64,000 nt of DNA from Salvator merianae (taxonomy: Eukaryota; Chordata; Lepidosauria; Squamata; Teiidae): contig QVOM02000034.1 of NCBI GenBank assembly GCA_003586115.2, positions 109,009,510 to 109,073,509 of the forward strand, written 5' to 3'. Shown piece by piece: positions 1-11,729 of the stretch. Every line of letters begins with the position of its first letter. Position 1 is the stretch's first letter. Both the position numbers and the translations under genes were made by a program. Under the pieces are notes generated by a model. That model was not told the DNA's origin and searched no databases. It worked only from the letters and a program-made list of their open reading frames with translations.

Positions 1-1500
1 AGGCAAGGGGGTTGAAAAGTTTCTTGGCACCAGCAAATCTTCTTCCTCCCCTTTTCTCCCTGTGCTGGCAAATCTCTCTTCAAGCAGTTTCTATTCAAGT
101 ACTTAACTGCTGGGGGGTTTCCCTTGCCCTCTGCTCCAGTTCCCCGAGGCCTCGAGGAAACCTTGTACTGAGAATAGGGGAAGAAAAAAAAAGAATAAGG
201 GAGAGTTCAAACCCTCCTTTTTTGAGACAGAAATTTTATTATTACAGTACAAGGTTAACTGTTGCTTTTCGAGACAGAAGCCTGGCAGTTAAAGAGTTAA
301 TGGTTTGGAAAATCTCTTCAGCAAAGAGGCGGAGAGTGGCTAATCACTGAGCAGTTCCCTTTGCGGTCTGTGACGTCAGCTCAGGGAATCGCCTCATCGG
401 TAAGTGCATGTGGAAGACTTTTCCTGTGTGCGCAGGAATTATCCACTGCTTTCATGCAGGCGATTTTAAAAATCGCTAGTCTGAACACAGCCAAAATGTT
501 TTTCACAACAGGACATCTGTAGCAAGCATGCAGGAATCTAGATTCGAAGGTGCAAGTGACCATTGGAATGTATGGGACTTGTGCAAAAACCAAAATCCAT
601 CTTAGCTAACTCATTCACCCCTGCTCCCATACCTTGATTTGCTGACTTTACTCTTCAACTTTGCCTCTTTCCTGCTGAAATTCCCTTTGTTTAGTTGTTT
701 GTGCTGTATGATGACTTAACCCCACCCTGCAGCAGGAAGATACCATTTGAACTAGTAGTACCTTGGGTAAGGAAAGCTGCAATTTTTTAATCTGGTCCTC
801 TTGTTTATTCCACCCAAACATGTGCCCCCACTCCCAGAGATTATGGTTTGGGGTATAAAAGTAAGTGCCCTTTTCCATTCACTGGCCTTGTTGCTACTGA
901 GGTTTAGTTGGCAAGTGTGTGCTCTCAGGAAGGGTCACCATTCTTCTTCCCTGCCCAGTGTTCTCTTGTTCTATAGTCCAAAAGTTCCATTTCTTCTGTT
1001 TCCTTGAGACCATTGACTCTCACACCACCAAGACTTTCTACAGAGATGAAGTGACTGCTGGTTGTGTGTTTGGGTTCCAGAAAGCTATGGGCAAGCTATT
1101 TTGCTGAGATCACTCTAGGGACAAGGCTCAAGTTAGCTCTTCCTTTCCTGAGGTTTACTGCATGTTAGGAATCAGGATAATACAATTCCCACTGTGCCAT
1201 TGCTGCAGAGGCAAGGGCAACCAAGGATCAGGTGTGTAATCATGCTTTCATGACATCTTGCTGCAGCAGCTGCCTGTGGAGACATCTAGGATCTATTATT
1301 TACTGAATTTCTAGACCCTATACCACACCTCACTGATAAGGATCAGCCAGGAATTTACCAGAGCGCTGGTTCTCCAGCTGTCTTGAAGTCACTCATTGTC
1401 AACATTACAATCTGTTTGAGAGCTTGTGTATGAGTGCTTGTGTGCTTGTGCTTTGACAACATTTTTGTTCTCTGAGATCATCCTTGACCAAAAAAAAAGA
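1..1500. other. Unassigned non-coding stretch
   Basis: I recognise no gene or repeat here. The first 350 bases contain short open frames without recognisable domains. A CRE-like palindrome TGACGTCA lies at 371-378 and a consensus-like splice donor (GGTAAGTG) at 399-406, described separately. The remainder is ordinary mixed-composition DNA with no long open frame. Confidence 0.5.
340..410 (+). promoter_or_regulatory. Possible CRE promoter with adjoining splice donor
   Basis: A full CRE palindrome TGACGTCA (371-378) is followed 22 bases later by a strong donor-like motif, GGTAAGTG (GT at 400-401). CREB/ATF-bound CREs are common in promoters, and a donor just downstream could end a 5' non-coding exon. 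There is no TATA box, no CpG island and no identified downstream exon in the window. Both motifs are short enough to occur by chance, so this is only a pointer. Confidence 0.15.
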
Positions 1501-1504
1501 TCCT

Positions 1505-2130
1505 GGGAAACGTATAAACCCTCTTGCTCCCTATCCTAGCCTAATTTCTTTCAGCTGTATTCTCTTCAACTTTGAATAAACTTTTTTTCTTCCTCTTTAC
1601 TCACTCTTACCACTCAAATTATAAAGATCCAACTCTTTCTTTAATAAAAAGGGAATTGTGGTTTGGCACAGTCATCCCAATTCATTTTGAGGCACAACTG
1701 ATATGAGGCAGCAATTTGAACTAGCAAATCAAGGGAGGGGGGGCGAGATTCATTACATCAAAGTGCTCTGACCTGTGGGGCCAACTCTCTCCAGCTGCTT
1801 GATCAGGTTCAACTAGACCTTATCTTCCCATGGAACTCTGCTGGTCTGTTCCTAATAACAAGCCATGATTGACTGGAAGATCCCCATGCACAACACACCT
1901 TGCTCTATCTTGCCTCTAGCTTAGGAACTATTTGGAATCTTTACTTTGTGTTGCTTTTGCCATGATTACAGTATAAAATCCTCTGTGTGATACAGGTTAC
2001 CGTTTGTTTATTTTGGGCACCTTGCTCTTTGAGTTGGCATTACCATTTGACTAATTTGCCCCAACTCTGACATTGTTTCGTGTAATACAAATTATTTCTT
2101 GTGTGCGCCTTACTTTCAATAAAGCAAACT
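1505..2130 (+). other. Possible LTR-like promoter/polyA segments
   Basis: Two TATAAA-to-AATAAA pairs occur in tandem: TATAAA near 1513 with AATAAA near 1575, and TATAAA near 1972 with AATAAA near 2118. Each is followed by T-rich sequence. Such spacing is seen in the R region of retroviral LTRs. I could not find TG...CA ends, a target duplication, a primer binding site or any gag/pol/env reading frame, so a solo LTR is only a weak possibility. Confidence 0.15.
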
Positions 2131-2585
2131 TGATTTATCAGAACAAGCCAAGTTATTTCCCTTTCCCTTGGATTGGCTTTAATCTGGTCACCAGTTAAAT
2201 GCAGCCTTTAGTCCTTTAAAAATCCTGCTTGTGGGAACACTGCTAAACGCGTGTACAGAGCTGTTCCCATAACAAAAGATTGTGTGCGCAGAGTCCAAGA
2301 GGCACGGCAACCACGTGTCACTGTCTCCACCAGGCCAGTGACTTGCTTCTGAGGCAGAAAATCCACCCTTGGATGTGATCTCTGCCAAAAATCACTCTGA
2401 GGGCACTTCCTGTTCTTATGTGCCCCAGCCCCCACCATGTAGAAGGATGGCATCAGCAAGGCCAACTTACTGGGGCTGTTTTCCACTTGAAGGAATTATG
2501 GGGCAGATAGAAAATGGTCAATTTCTGGGATCGCTTCCTGCCTTTTGTTCCTTAGCGTTAATGTCTTTAAGGACAGGAGACACTA

Positions 2586-2753
2586 GGGCCCTTTCTGCAC
2601 TTGGCCTTATTGTGGATTATATCCCAGAATAGGGACCTGCTATGCATATGCTAGTGCAAACTATGAAAGCTCTTGCCCAGTGTGCACTAGCATGCAGATG
2701 GCAAGTCCCTATTCTGAGATATAATCTGAAATACGTTCAAGTGCAGAAAGGCC
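2586..2753. mobile_element. Family D short MITE (full hairpin)
   Basis: A 168-bp element that is almost one complete hairpin. It starts GGGCCCTTTCTGCACTTG and ends with the reverse complement CAAGTGCAGAAAGGCC. Both arms then share the motif ATTATATC(C/T)CAGAATAGGGAC, pairing left and right halves. It is flanked by CTA on both sides (2583-2585 and 2754-2756), a 3-bp target duplication. There is no coding capacity. The nearest sister copy is at 46245-46424. A 3-bp TNA duplication with GG-initial ends suggests the PIF/Harbinger superfamily; no transposase is visible. Confidence 0.85.
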
Positions 2754-2756
2754 CTA

Positions 2757-4533
2757 GGAGTGTGGATAGTAATCTCCTTCCTCTGGGGAGTAATGACCTT
2801 TTTCAAGGCCTAGGTGAAGAGAATTGAGACTCCTGTTCAAACTGTCTATTGAGCAGACTTCACCTGTGTGCAGTGCAAAGGACCACTATGGTGATGAGTG
2901 ACAGTTCTAATACTGCTTGACTGACTTGCTCAATCCACTTCCTAAAACATAAAAAGAAGTCTGAATACACACGAATACAGTATTTTCCTCATTATAGTTT
3001 TTCTCCAATGACAGACTGAGAATTTGCTAAGTATAATCTCTTTGTCTCTAATTACTGGTTTGCTTGTTTTTTAATTACAAAATGGAAGGTGATTCCTACA
3101 AATCTATGCACAACTGTTTGCAAGGAATCACGGACAAGTTGCCATTAATTTCCAGTTGATAATCTAGTTGATAATGAAAAGTATAATCCCTTAGCCAAAC
3201 ACACATTTCCCCATTTCTCTTTCCTCTGGCATTGGTTCACAAGATGAGTCAGTCACGAATTAGCTGACAATTGCCTCCAGGTCCAGATTTGCATTGCATA
3301 ATCACATAATACATCTTTATAGCATGTGGGAGGAAGGGGAACGGTGAGAAGGCTGGAAAGCTCAAATGGCATTTTGGTTGCAACAAAGCTCCCCAACCGG
3401 CTTTTTGTGAAGGTGTTTCTTAGTTACACCAGTGAAACTCACAATGTGCAATGAAACTGCGGCATGTCATTTAATATCAGAGTATTAGACTCATGTACAA
3501 GTCATGTAAAAACCAATGAAAAAATTCTAAGGCTGAATATATCTGCAAGTAACTATTTTGAAAAACTGCTTTGTTGTGTATTCATTTTTAATATTAGATT
3601 TTGAAACTGGCCCTATATCCAGAAAAGCATGCCTACATTGTTGCAAACTTAGCATACAGAAAAGCATTCAAATCCCATAAACTTTAATTTTCTCCTGGAA
3701 AATATGTTTACAGATTTCAGGTTGATAATACATGAAAGAAAGAGGCAAAAGACACCAAACAAATATTTTCTTAGAAGACCTTGTTCTTCCAGTGAAACTT
3801 TCCTGAAAGTTAGAAAGTTACTAAACGGTGCATTTTTCATCATCACAATTATAAGTACTATTTGTGACTATCTTTTTAAAGAAAATGATTGTAATAAGAT
3901 GTTCTTTTCTCTCTCTTTTTTTTAAAAATACTGTTAAGACCTTTCATTTGCCGCCCAATTAAGAGAAATATTGTACACTACTTTGTAAAGGTGTATGTAA
4001 TACCTTCTTCCACAAGGTGGTGCTATCAGAATAAAAAAATTAAGTTTTTCACCCTAATAGGCAAACAACAGGCATGACCTTTTAATTCATTCCAGCACTG
4101 AATTAGACTATTTTGAATCCTGCTGAATTTGATTTTTTTTCTGGATCATGACCATTCACTTAAGTCAGGCTAGCCAAAGAGTAATCCCCGTTATGGGAAA
4201 TCCCCTGACATGCTGCACATGCCTAGGGGCACCCGAACTTAAAAGTAATCTTTTTTAATAATTCATCCACTGGGGAGTTGAGAACAGGAAAAAAAGGGGG
4301 AAATTAAAATTACATGCTTCTCCTCGTAAACAATACCCTTTATTAAGGAGCAGGAGGACAAGAGGAGACAAACACTCGATAAGGCACTCCTGAGATTTCC
4401 TTTTTTAAACTGTAATTTGTCTTTAGATGTCTTTAGTGTTTTTTAAAGAAAGAACCAAAAGGCACTTTGGCAGGAGAATGATCATCAGACACAGAAATTT
4501 ACTTTGTATTTTCAAGACACTACAATGGTGAAC
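2757..4533. other. Unassigned AT-rich stretch
   Basis: About 1.8 kb of AT-rich DNA without a long reading frame, recognisable transposon end, or tandem repeat. It may be unique host intergenic or intronic sequence. Confidence 0.5.
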
Positions 4534-4536
4534 TTA

Positions 4537-5040
4537 GGCTCTTTCCGCACTTACCTACCTCCAGTCAGGGTCGGTGGGTCTTGAACAGCCCGGCCCACTG
4601 ATCCAACCACAGAGTGGCATGGATGATATCAAGCACCATCTGTATGACAGCACTAATCCTGATCAGCCCACACCACTATGCCATGGCCTCCAAGCAGAAA
4701 TGCTCCTAGCCTTGGGAGCCTCTGGGAATGGTATTTTGGGACACAATTTGGTGCATTGCAGAAATCACTCCCCCATAGTCCTGAACATGGAGACACGCCT
4801 CTGCACAGCACGCCCCCTTGTTTGGGATTAGGGCCCGGCGGTCCATCTGGTAGTCATTATTAAACATGACTACCGGCCTTTCTAATCAGGAGCCTCCTGA
4901 CTGGGATTATGCTCCATCGAAAGCAGACGGAGCATTCCAGCAGAGGGCACGGCTGCATAGATCCATATTAACATGGACATCTATGTAGCCCAGAACCTTA
5001 CTACGGAGGCCCTTAATTAAGGACCCATGAGGAAAGGGCC
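4537..5040. mobile_element. Family D MITE, long form
   Basis: A 504-bp element with imperfect terminal inverted repeats: left GGCTCTTTCCGCACTTACC, right ending GGAAAGGGCC. A perfect TTA lies on both sides (4534-4536 and 5041-5043). The interior contains the D-family modules CTGGGA..., GGATCAGGAGCCTCCTGA and a decayed copy of the internal hairpin near 4730-4780. No transposase frame is present. A TTA duplication is typical of PIF/Harbinger elements, so it is probably a non-autonomous member. Confidence 0.8.
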
Positions 5041-5211
5041 TTAGGCTGCATCCATACAGGCCCCAGAAGGACTGGCTGAGGACAGGGCATCCAAACATCT
5101 GGACAACCATGGTGCAATATATTTACAGAGACTCACCTGCATCCAGCTCCCGGGTTGGTCTATCCGTTCAATGAAATCACCTTATCTGCAGGGTGGTTCC
5201 AACGCGTCTTA

Positions 5212-5724
5212 GGGTTTTCTGCATTTACCTATGGTGATCTAGATCAAGCAATCCGTTCCAAAGCTGGGACAGGTTTCTCTGGATTAGAACAAGGCCATCC
5301 TCACTGGGATGGCTGTTCCAGTCTAGTCCCAGTGCTTGCCCTGCTCGCATGAACTTTGGGGACAGCCTCTGAAAGCTCCGATGGCCAGGAAGAAAAGCTC
5401 CTGACCTCAGAACTCCTAGGAGACCCATTTCAGCAGGGTAGCAAAGCACACCTCCGAAATGAGTTTCCTGGTATATCGGATCACAGAGGTGTCCGCATGC
5501 CCCTTGGTCCCCACCGGCTACTATGCCAGTGGACCTGTTTAAACAGGTCTACTGATGTTCTGGATCTGAACTGGATCAGGAGCCTCCTGGCCTGGACTAC
5601 ACTCCATCTGTGTAGACAGAGGGTACTGGCAGGAGGCGGGGCCTCCCTTAAATCAGACTAGCATGCGGAAGGGAGGCCCATAGCCCCTTCTAGATTCAGA
5701 CTAGAGCTATGTGCAGAAAGGGGC
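5212..5724. mobile_element. Family D MITE, long form, second copy
   Basis: Left end GGGTTTTCTGCATTTACC, right end GTGCAGAAAGGGGC, so the terminal repeats are degraded but match the family. Internal landmarks shared with other copies are GGAACAAGGCCATCC(A)CACTG-like sequence, an internal hairpin at about 5422-5474, and GGAAGGGAGGCCCATAG near the right end. A TTA precedes the left end but the right flank has drifted. It has no coding potential. Confidence 0.7.
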
Positions 5725-6122
5725 GTGAGGTGAATGGCTGCCCTACAGGCACTTTCTCCCCCTCTGTGTAGCATCTTACAACCCTGGTTTCAGGGGGGCA
5801 CTTTTTGAATGGGACCAAAAATGGCCAACTTCCTGCCAGGTGTGCCATCGCTAGGCTGCAACCCACCCCTGAAACAAGTGGTAACAAGTGAAACTAGGAA
5901 GTGAGGAAGAAAGGCTGAACGTGTTTGACTTGAAAAGCAACCGAGTTTCCTCTTTGAAATTGTCAAGGGATGCATCGCATGCCAAGGAAAAGTCACAATA
6001 ATGTATCCCTCTTTGCAATACCTTTGCAATGTTTCCCTTTTCTCCCATCTGGTGGAGAGCATGCAAAAGTGGGATGGGAGGATACATGCACTACAATTTA
6101 GAGGATGCCTCTGAAGCCCACT
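5725..6122. other. Unassigned stretch
   Basis: Between a D element and a CR1 3' end. The minus-strand open frames here show no domain or family resemblance I can recognise. Part may belong to the body of the CR1 fragment that follows. Confidence 0.4.
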
Positions 6123-6263
6123 TTCAGATGAAGGTTTTGCCTTTTCATTCTGCTTGAGAATGCCCAGAAGCAAATGGTGGGCCACTATATGAGCCAGGAT
6201 GCTGCCTTAGATGGGCTGTGGCTGATCTTACGTTCCACTTAGATTCTTATGTTTGATTGTCTT
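6123..6263 (+). mobile_element. CR1 LINE 3' end fragment
   Basis: The segment carries the reptile CR1 3' untranslated signature: GAAGGTTTTGCCTTTTC, then TGCCCAGAAGCAAATGG, GGGCCACTATATGAG and a terminal ATTCTTATGTTTG. The same block recurs at 16825-16985 and 59580-59645. CR1 elements are 5'-truncated copies made by target-primed reverse transcription, so only the tail survives. Confidence 0.75.
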
Positions 6264-7114
6264 TGCCTAGGATGAAGTGTCCTTTGTTACCACTTAGTCA
6301 GTAGTAATATTATGATTTGCACTAGCAGATCTTTTGCAGACTTGCACACCTGTTGAAGGTATTTTGCCTTTGTGGTGGACAAGGAGAAAGATGGACCATG
6401 TAGGCCATTTCTATACTTGTAAAGAGCCTCTCCAACCTACTTAGCTATGCCTGTGTGTGACTCACCTCCAACCCCATCTGGGGGCAGAACTTGTGTCCTT
6501 ACTTAGCACTGGGGAGGTAAAGAGGATGGGTCCCAAAAACTGAGGTTTCTAGGAGTTCTGCGTTACCATCCCAAACTAGTGGAACAGAAGTTCTGTTTGC
6601 ATAAGAATCTGTTAATATAAAATATTTCAGTACCATATTATTTTACCAAATCAGCCTACAACAAAAATAAAAACCACACCAGAGAACTGCATAAATTAAA
6701 CTAAGGAGCCACAGAAAAATCTCAAGTTAGATGAGACTTCCTTAAAAAAAACAGGCCTGGGAATGCTTCTAAAGGTCTTGTAAGGAAGTACTAATTTTCC
6801 TAGGATCTCCAAAAGAACAATTTGGAGGCATTATCTTCAAAGTCTTGCTTTCAGTCTTTATTTTCCCAGCTTACTTTAAAGAAGGGTCTGCCACAGAGGG
6901 ACCAAGTCATTAATCTCAACAATTTTTCTTTGAAGTAATGATTCTTTGAACTGTGGTCTTTGGCTTCAGCTCCAGGAGAAGAATTTTGTAAGGTTTAATT
7001 GTCTGCATTATACTTAAACTCTGATTTATACCAATGATCGAAAATAAAATATAAATGAAGTATATTTCTTTTGGTGTTTTTAATCCTGCTTTTGTACAAG
7101 AAAGGTCAAGATGC
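6264..7114. other. Unassigned stretch
   Basis: About 850 bp with no recognisable repeat, terminal inverted repeat or plausible exon. Confidence 0.45.
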
Positions 7115-7117
7115 AAT

Positions 7118-7262
7118 TCTTCCACACAACAGTCCTATGAGGTAATTAAATTGGGGAGCAGCAACTGGACTGAGATCATCTGGTGAGATTCCATGGACAA
7201 TTGGAGATCCAAACTCTAATTTCCCTGGTCTTAATCCAATGCTCCAGCCACTTCACCAAATT
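7118..7262 (-). mobile_element. MIR-like SINE fragment
   Basis: The order of modules, a 'TCCTATGAGGTAATTAAAT' block followed by 'TCCCTGGTCTTAATCCAATG' and 'CCAGCCACTTCACCAAA', resembles the minus-strand layout of CORE/MIR-type SINEs, where a tRNA-like head ends in a phrase about 'actccaaccactacacca'. It is strongly diverged and the Pol III boxes are not intact. The assignment is by pattern only. Confidence 0.4.
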
Positions 7263-7461
7263 GCTTCTGCTTCTGACCAAATGTAGCCATCATGTGACCA
7301 CAAGGATCCAGCTAAAACCTGATGATTTCAAAGGAATTAACTTTCTATCCCCAAAAATGCTTCAGTTAAAGCTATTCTATAATATACAAACAGGGCCTGT
7401 ATGCAAACAATGGATTTCAGTTTAGTGTGCATAATAATTTAAAATCCACAATACTGTAGCA

Positions 7462-7852
7462 GAGCCTGTTCACATAACCTTTAGTGAGTGAGCAGATGCT
7501 CACTGGATGAGTGCATCCACACAGCCCTACAGATGCTCCCAGACTAGCTGTGGACAGATCACTCCCAGTCAGCTGACAGTAATGTGGCTAGATTGGCCCA
7601 AATCAGTAGCATTCGCACCCTCTTTTGAGTGTGAACGCTGTAAGGGGTGGCATGTCTGCAGCTGCGAAGTCACATGCTGAATCCCTATCACCATGGAAAC
7701 ATTGGGCCATGTGCTGGATGTTCCTGCGGCCGCTGTCATGGTGATCGGGCCTGTATTTGCACTTGGAGCGAATGGCTGCCATTCCCCCGGGTCTTTTCCA
7801 GCCTAGAATGGTATTGTTACACCATTCTAGTCTGGTCAGTGTGAAAAGGGCC
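7462..7852 (-). mobile_element. Family A MITE (copy A1)
   Basis: A 391-bp element with ends GAGCCTGTTCACATAAC and CAGTGTGAAAAGGGCC. Internally it holds the family's AGATGCTCACTGGATGAG, ACAGATGCTCCCAGACTAGC and a subterminal stem-loop ACCATTCTAG at the right. Flanks GCA/TCA could be a mutated 3-bp duplication. A 5' internal portion is deleted compared with A9. It lies directly beside the L1 3' end that begins at about 7853. Confidence 0.75.
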
Positions 7853-7854
7853 TC

Positions 7855-8645
7855 AGATACTATTGAAATTTTATGGAATCGGAACAAGAATGTATGGTGA
7901 CATGGGCAATGAATTTTCAATATAATATACAGATGGAACAATGGGAGAAAATGTGATTGAAGGATCTGAAATTTTACATTGTGTTACAATTTAAAGAATT
8001 TTTACAAGACGATGTATAGATGGCCCCTTCTTCCACACAAGATATCTAAAATATATAAGAATGTGTCAAATAAATATTGGAAGTGTGGGGAAAAGGATGG
8101 AATGGTGGACATACCCAAAAGCAAAAGCCTTTTGGCTACAGATACATACCGAAATGCAAAATAAGTTTAAAAAGTTAAAGATACAGATACATCTTAAACT
8201 GGAAATATTCTTGCTGGGGTTAATAAGTAAGGAATTAGAAAAATATAATGTTATACTGCAATGCATTGTTACTGCAGCCAGATTGATTGATATGTCCATC
8301 AATGGAAAATGTTAAAAATTTCATTATTGGATGACTGGATTATAAAATTGATGGACTTTGCAGAACTGGACAAACTGGCAAATTTATTAAGAGATAAACC
8401 TATGCCAATCTTTTTAAAGAAAGAATTACCGGGGCAGGTTTTGAAGAACAATGAGTGACAAAGGCATTGTGGCATAAAAAGAATAAATAAGAAGAGCAAA
8501 GTGTTAAATATAACAATCAATTGTTCAGAAAAAGATTGAAAGCCATCAATTATCAACAAAATATAAATTGTACCAATTGGTGTTTTTAGAATATTTTAAT
8601 GTATTAGGATGTTTTATGCTCAATAAAAAATATTTTTTTAAAAAA
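7855..8645 (+). mobile_element. L1 LINE, ORF2 C-terminus and 3' end (decayed)
   Basis: Translation in shifting frames gives the L1 ORF2 C-terminal region. A cysteine motif, KYWKCGEKDG, lies near 8075-8105. It is followed by KAKAFWLQIHTEMQ (about 8120-8162), LEIFLLGLISKELEKYN (8200-8250) and FAELDKLANLLRDKPMPIFLK (8353-8418). The copy ends in AATAAAAAATA and an A/T-rich tail near 8620-8645. Frameshifts and stops show it is dead. Upstream L1 sequence is not visible beyond the adjoining A1 element. Confidence 0.8.
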
Positions 8646-9149
8646 CCTACAATACAATGTTAAAACAGCAGAGGCAATTTAAATATACGAGAAGGGTCAC
8701 CGTATTAATATTATACAGTCAGTTAAATAGAAGATAATTTAAAACAACTGTAGTTTGAAACAGCATTCCATTTGCTGAAGCGGGATGTGCAGATCGTAGA
8801 CTTCCTGGACAAATCTAATCAGCATTCCATATTTAGTATTTAATTGTTTATGATGGTTGCTGATTTTACTTTGGAAACAAACTTCACATTTGCCTTAGCT
8901 TAAGCTAATTCCTAGAGTTCTATGAAATTCACAATTCCAACGTAAGGCACTTTGATATTTTTATTTTGCCTTCTGTGAAGATTGGAAGACATTGTTTTTC
9001 ATAGTCATTGTTATATTTTCCGTAAACCTATTTGTGGATTACTCCTCAATTAACTGAAGGGATTATACAGAGAAAGTAAAAAAGGAGTCCCTAGCATGGG
9101 GAATAGTCAAGCCAGTCTCTGCTAATAGGTTTTATGATGAAAAAGGAAA
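8646..9149. other. Unassigned AT-rich stretch
   Basis: No gene or recognisable repeat. It is AT-rich and contains only short frames. Confidence 0.45.
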
Positions 9150-9154
9150 ATGCA

Positions 9155-9505
9155 TTTCCACACTTGCTACATCAGAAACTGTTCCTACTGGAACGGTTCC
9201 CAGCTGGAGTGGTCCAGAAGTTCTGGAACAAGGCCATCCACACTAGAACAGTCCTTGAGCTGCCCACACTGCTCAGAAGCTTGCATAAGCTTTGGAGCTT
9301 GCTGTGAGGGCTCTGACATCCAGGAACTAAAGTTCATAGCCTTGGAGTCCCAGGGGACCCATTTCGGTGGTGCAATTTGCTGCACTGCCAGAACGGGTCT
9401 CCCTGCTAAACTGGAACAAGGAGGTTCTGTTCTGGTGGTTCCTGGACTGACATTAGACTTTTTTTAAAAAAAGATCTACTGGTATTCCAGCCTAGTTACC
9501 CACAC
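9155..9505. mobile_element. Family D element, diverged copy
   Basis: Contains the family modules GGAACAAGGCCATCCACACT, a GAAGCTTGCATAAGCTTTGG block, and the internal hairpin GGGGACCCATTTCGGTGG ... CCAGAACGGGTCTCCC (about 9352-9404). The terminal repeats could not be read with confidence; TTTCCACACTTGC at 9156 may be the left end. It is about the size of the long-form D copies. Confidence 0.6.
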
Positions 9506-11269
9506 TTTTTCCAATATTACCTTTGTGAAAAGTTTCCTGCAACAAGGAACAATCAGAAATTTGAGATATTTTGTGTAACCTAGGGAAGTTGCCAGAGAGG
9601 GCAAGTTATTGTGGGAGCCTGCATAAGAGTATATTCATGGCTATTCTGCTTGCATATCTCATGGGAACTTGGCATAAGCAGCCCCATTTAGGATTTATAT
9701 AAAGCAAAATAAGTATGCCTGCCCTGAAGTTGAGCTTGGCTGTTTTGCTTCTATAACCTTGCTTGAAGCAGGAAAGGCAAACCCAGCTGCTCCAAAATAC
9801 TTATCTGTAGTTACTGCTTTATTGCACAATGCTTTATTGCAAGGTGACTTCGACCTGGTATTGAACAGTTGTGGAAAGTACCTAAAGCACCCACAGTGGA
9901 AAAATACATATAATGTAATCAGCAACTGCTCTACATGAGGTCTGTAAACGGGGCTGCTCCTTGTCTTTGCTATGTAAGGCACCCGCCACTTTGTCGAATA
10001 TTCAGTAAACTGGCTTTAAACATTGACCCTCTTGGCGTGGTAATTGGTTGAGAGCCGCACAAAACCAAGAGCCTTTTGGCACCAACATTATAAATCGCCA
10101 TGGAATTATTATGCAGGGATCAAAGCGAGTTCTGTGGAAATATTTCTTTCAGTCTTTGCATGACAATTGGTTAGCTTTATCTAGCTCTTGTGTAATGAGG
10201 AATTCAGTTGAAAGACCAATATGTATCAGTTTAGTCATAAAAGTTAAAGTGCCTAGGACTTCAAAGTAAGGCAGAAACAGAAAACACCGAGAGGATCTCG
10301 CTGTATCACAGAGACCTGATACCAGAAAGCTAAGGACTGAGAGAAAATTTATAGTCGGAGCAAACAGACTCCTGTGCGTTCTGCAAAACCCAGACGTAGC
10401 TTCAAATTATTGAGACTGCTATCTAAACTCACAGCCACTAGATGGAGCTCTCAGCCTGTTTGTAGCTGAAACAAACAAACAAACAAACAAACAACACAGG
10501 TCACAACAAAATAGAATAGACCTCTATGGGATCAGGACCTCTATGGGATAAAGGTTCCAAAAGGAATGAGTCCTGTTTGTGTATAGAGATCTGTGTGTTC
10601 AAGTTTCGCTTTTGAAGATATTCAGGTTCAGCTGTTGGATGCTGGGGACAGAGCATCCACATGTGAAACTGGTGCTCTAACACATACAGACTCCTCAGGC
10701 ATTTATAGCACAGGAAGGTATAACTGTGTTTTGCAGATGTCTGGAGTTTGACCCTACACTCATGATGCAATCAGACATGGTTAAAGAGCCACCTTCTGAG
10801 CAACAGACATCAGTTGTTAGCATGTGACTGCTTCAGTCCTGAAGCCTCTGAAAGTTCCGCTCATTGTGTGGGATTTCTAAGCACCAGAGCTGTCTCTTTT
10901 TTCAAGCCGGGTTGGATGGGAAACCTGCATAAGCAACAGGTGGGTGAGAGGAGGATCCAAGTGATATAGCATTCTCCTATTCATACATTCTGACAGCCAG
11001 TGGAAACCCGTGATAGGCTGAACGAGGATGTCTGCAGGGGAAATGAATGCCTGGAGGATCAAGAGTAGCAACAGATTGTCCTAGGAGGGTTCTTGGCTAG
11101 GTGAGCTGAAAATGTGTTTCTTGCCTCCGTTAAGAACTCTAAGGGCTCTGCTTCCCTGTCATGTCAGCGCTGCTCACAAGCCACCTGACTGGCTGCTGGT
11201 GAAGGTTGATTAAAGAGCTTTGCTCGCTTTCCGCTCACTTCTTTCTGCAGGCCTCCATGGTCCAGTACA
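9506..11269. other. Unassigned stretch with an (AAAC)n microsatellite
   Basis: About 1.8 kb without a recognised gene or transposon. The only clear structure is an (AAAC)n run at 10469-10494. Short minus-strand frames at 10501-10770 and 10877-11071 have no recognisable features. Confidence 0.45.
10469..10494. repeat. (AAAC)n microsatellite
   Basis: Six uninterrupted tetranucleotide units, possibly derived from an old retroposon tail. Confidence 0.9.
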
Positions 11270-11490
11270 TCACTCCTTACTACGCTGGTAGACCTTGAAA
11301 AAGAGGTCTACTGGAAGACCAGACCAGGATGTTATTTTGCCCACCCTAGCAAATACTCTATACTCCATCCTGTGTGGATGAAGTGTAGCAGGAGGGGGAG
11401 AGGCCTTCCTTAAAGTGCACCAGCCTATGGAAGGGAGGCCATTAGACCACTTATTGGTCCAGTGTACTGGCAAGTACAGAAATGGCCTCT
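11270..11490. mobile_element. Family D fragment (right half)
   Basis: Matches the right half of the copy at 5212-5724: GAGGTCTACTGG, ACTCCATCCTGTGTGGATG, GCAGGAGGGGGAGAGGCCTT and GGAAGGGAGGCCATTAGACC, ending GTACAGAAATGGCC. The left half is missing. Confidence 0.6.
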
Positions 11491-11729
11491 CTCTGTGCAT
11501 TTCTATATAAGGAATGCTCTCAAAACCCCTGATATGCCCACAGGCCTGAGAAGTCCGATTCTCTTTCCTGTGTTCACTTAACACAAAATAGACCCACTTC
11601 AGAAATTTTAAAAACTGACCTGAACACTTCCCTATAGTCTAATAATGGCAGTATGTCTCCAAAGGGCACTTCTGTTTCCAAATAGTACCTGAAAAGTGAA
11701 AGAGGAAGAAGATGGCAGAAACAAACTTG

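Noticed and set aside
1505..2130. Endogenous retrovirus
   Set aside because: Only TATAAA/AATAAA pairs are present, with no LTR ends, primer site or gag/pol/env similarity. Kept only as a low-confidence LTR-like note.
5790..6185. 131-codon minus-strand frame
   Set aside because: No recognisable domain, and it overlaps the CR1 3' end on the other strand.
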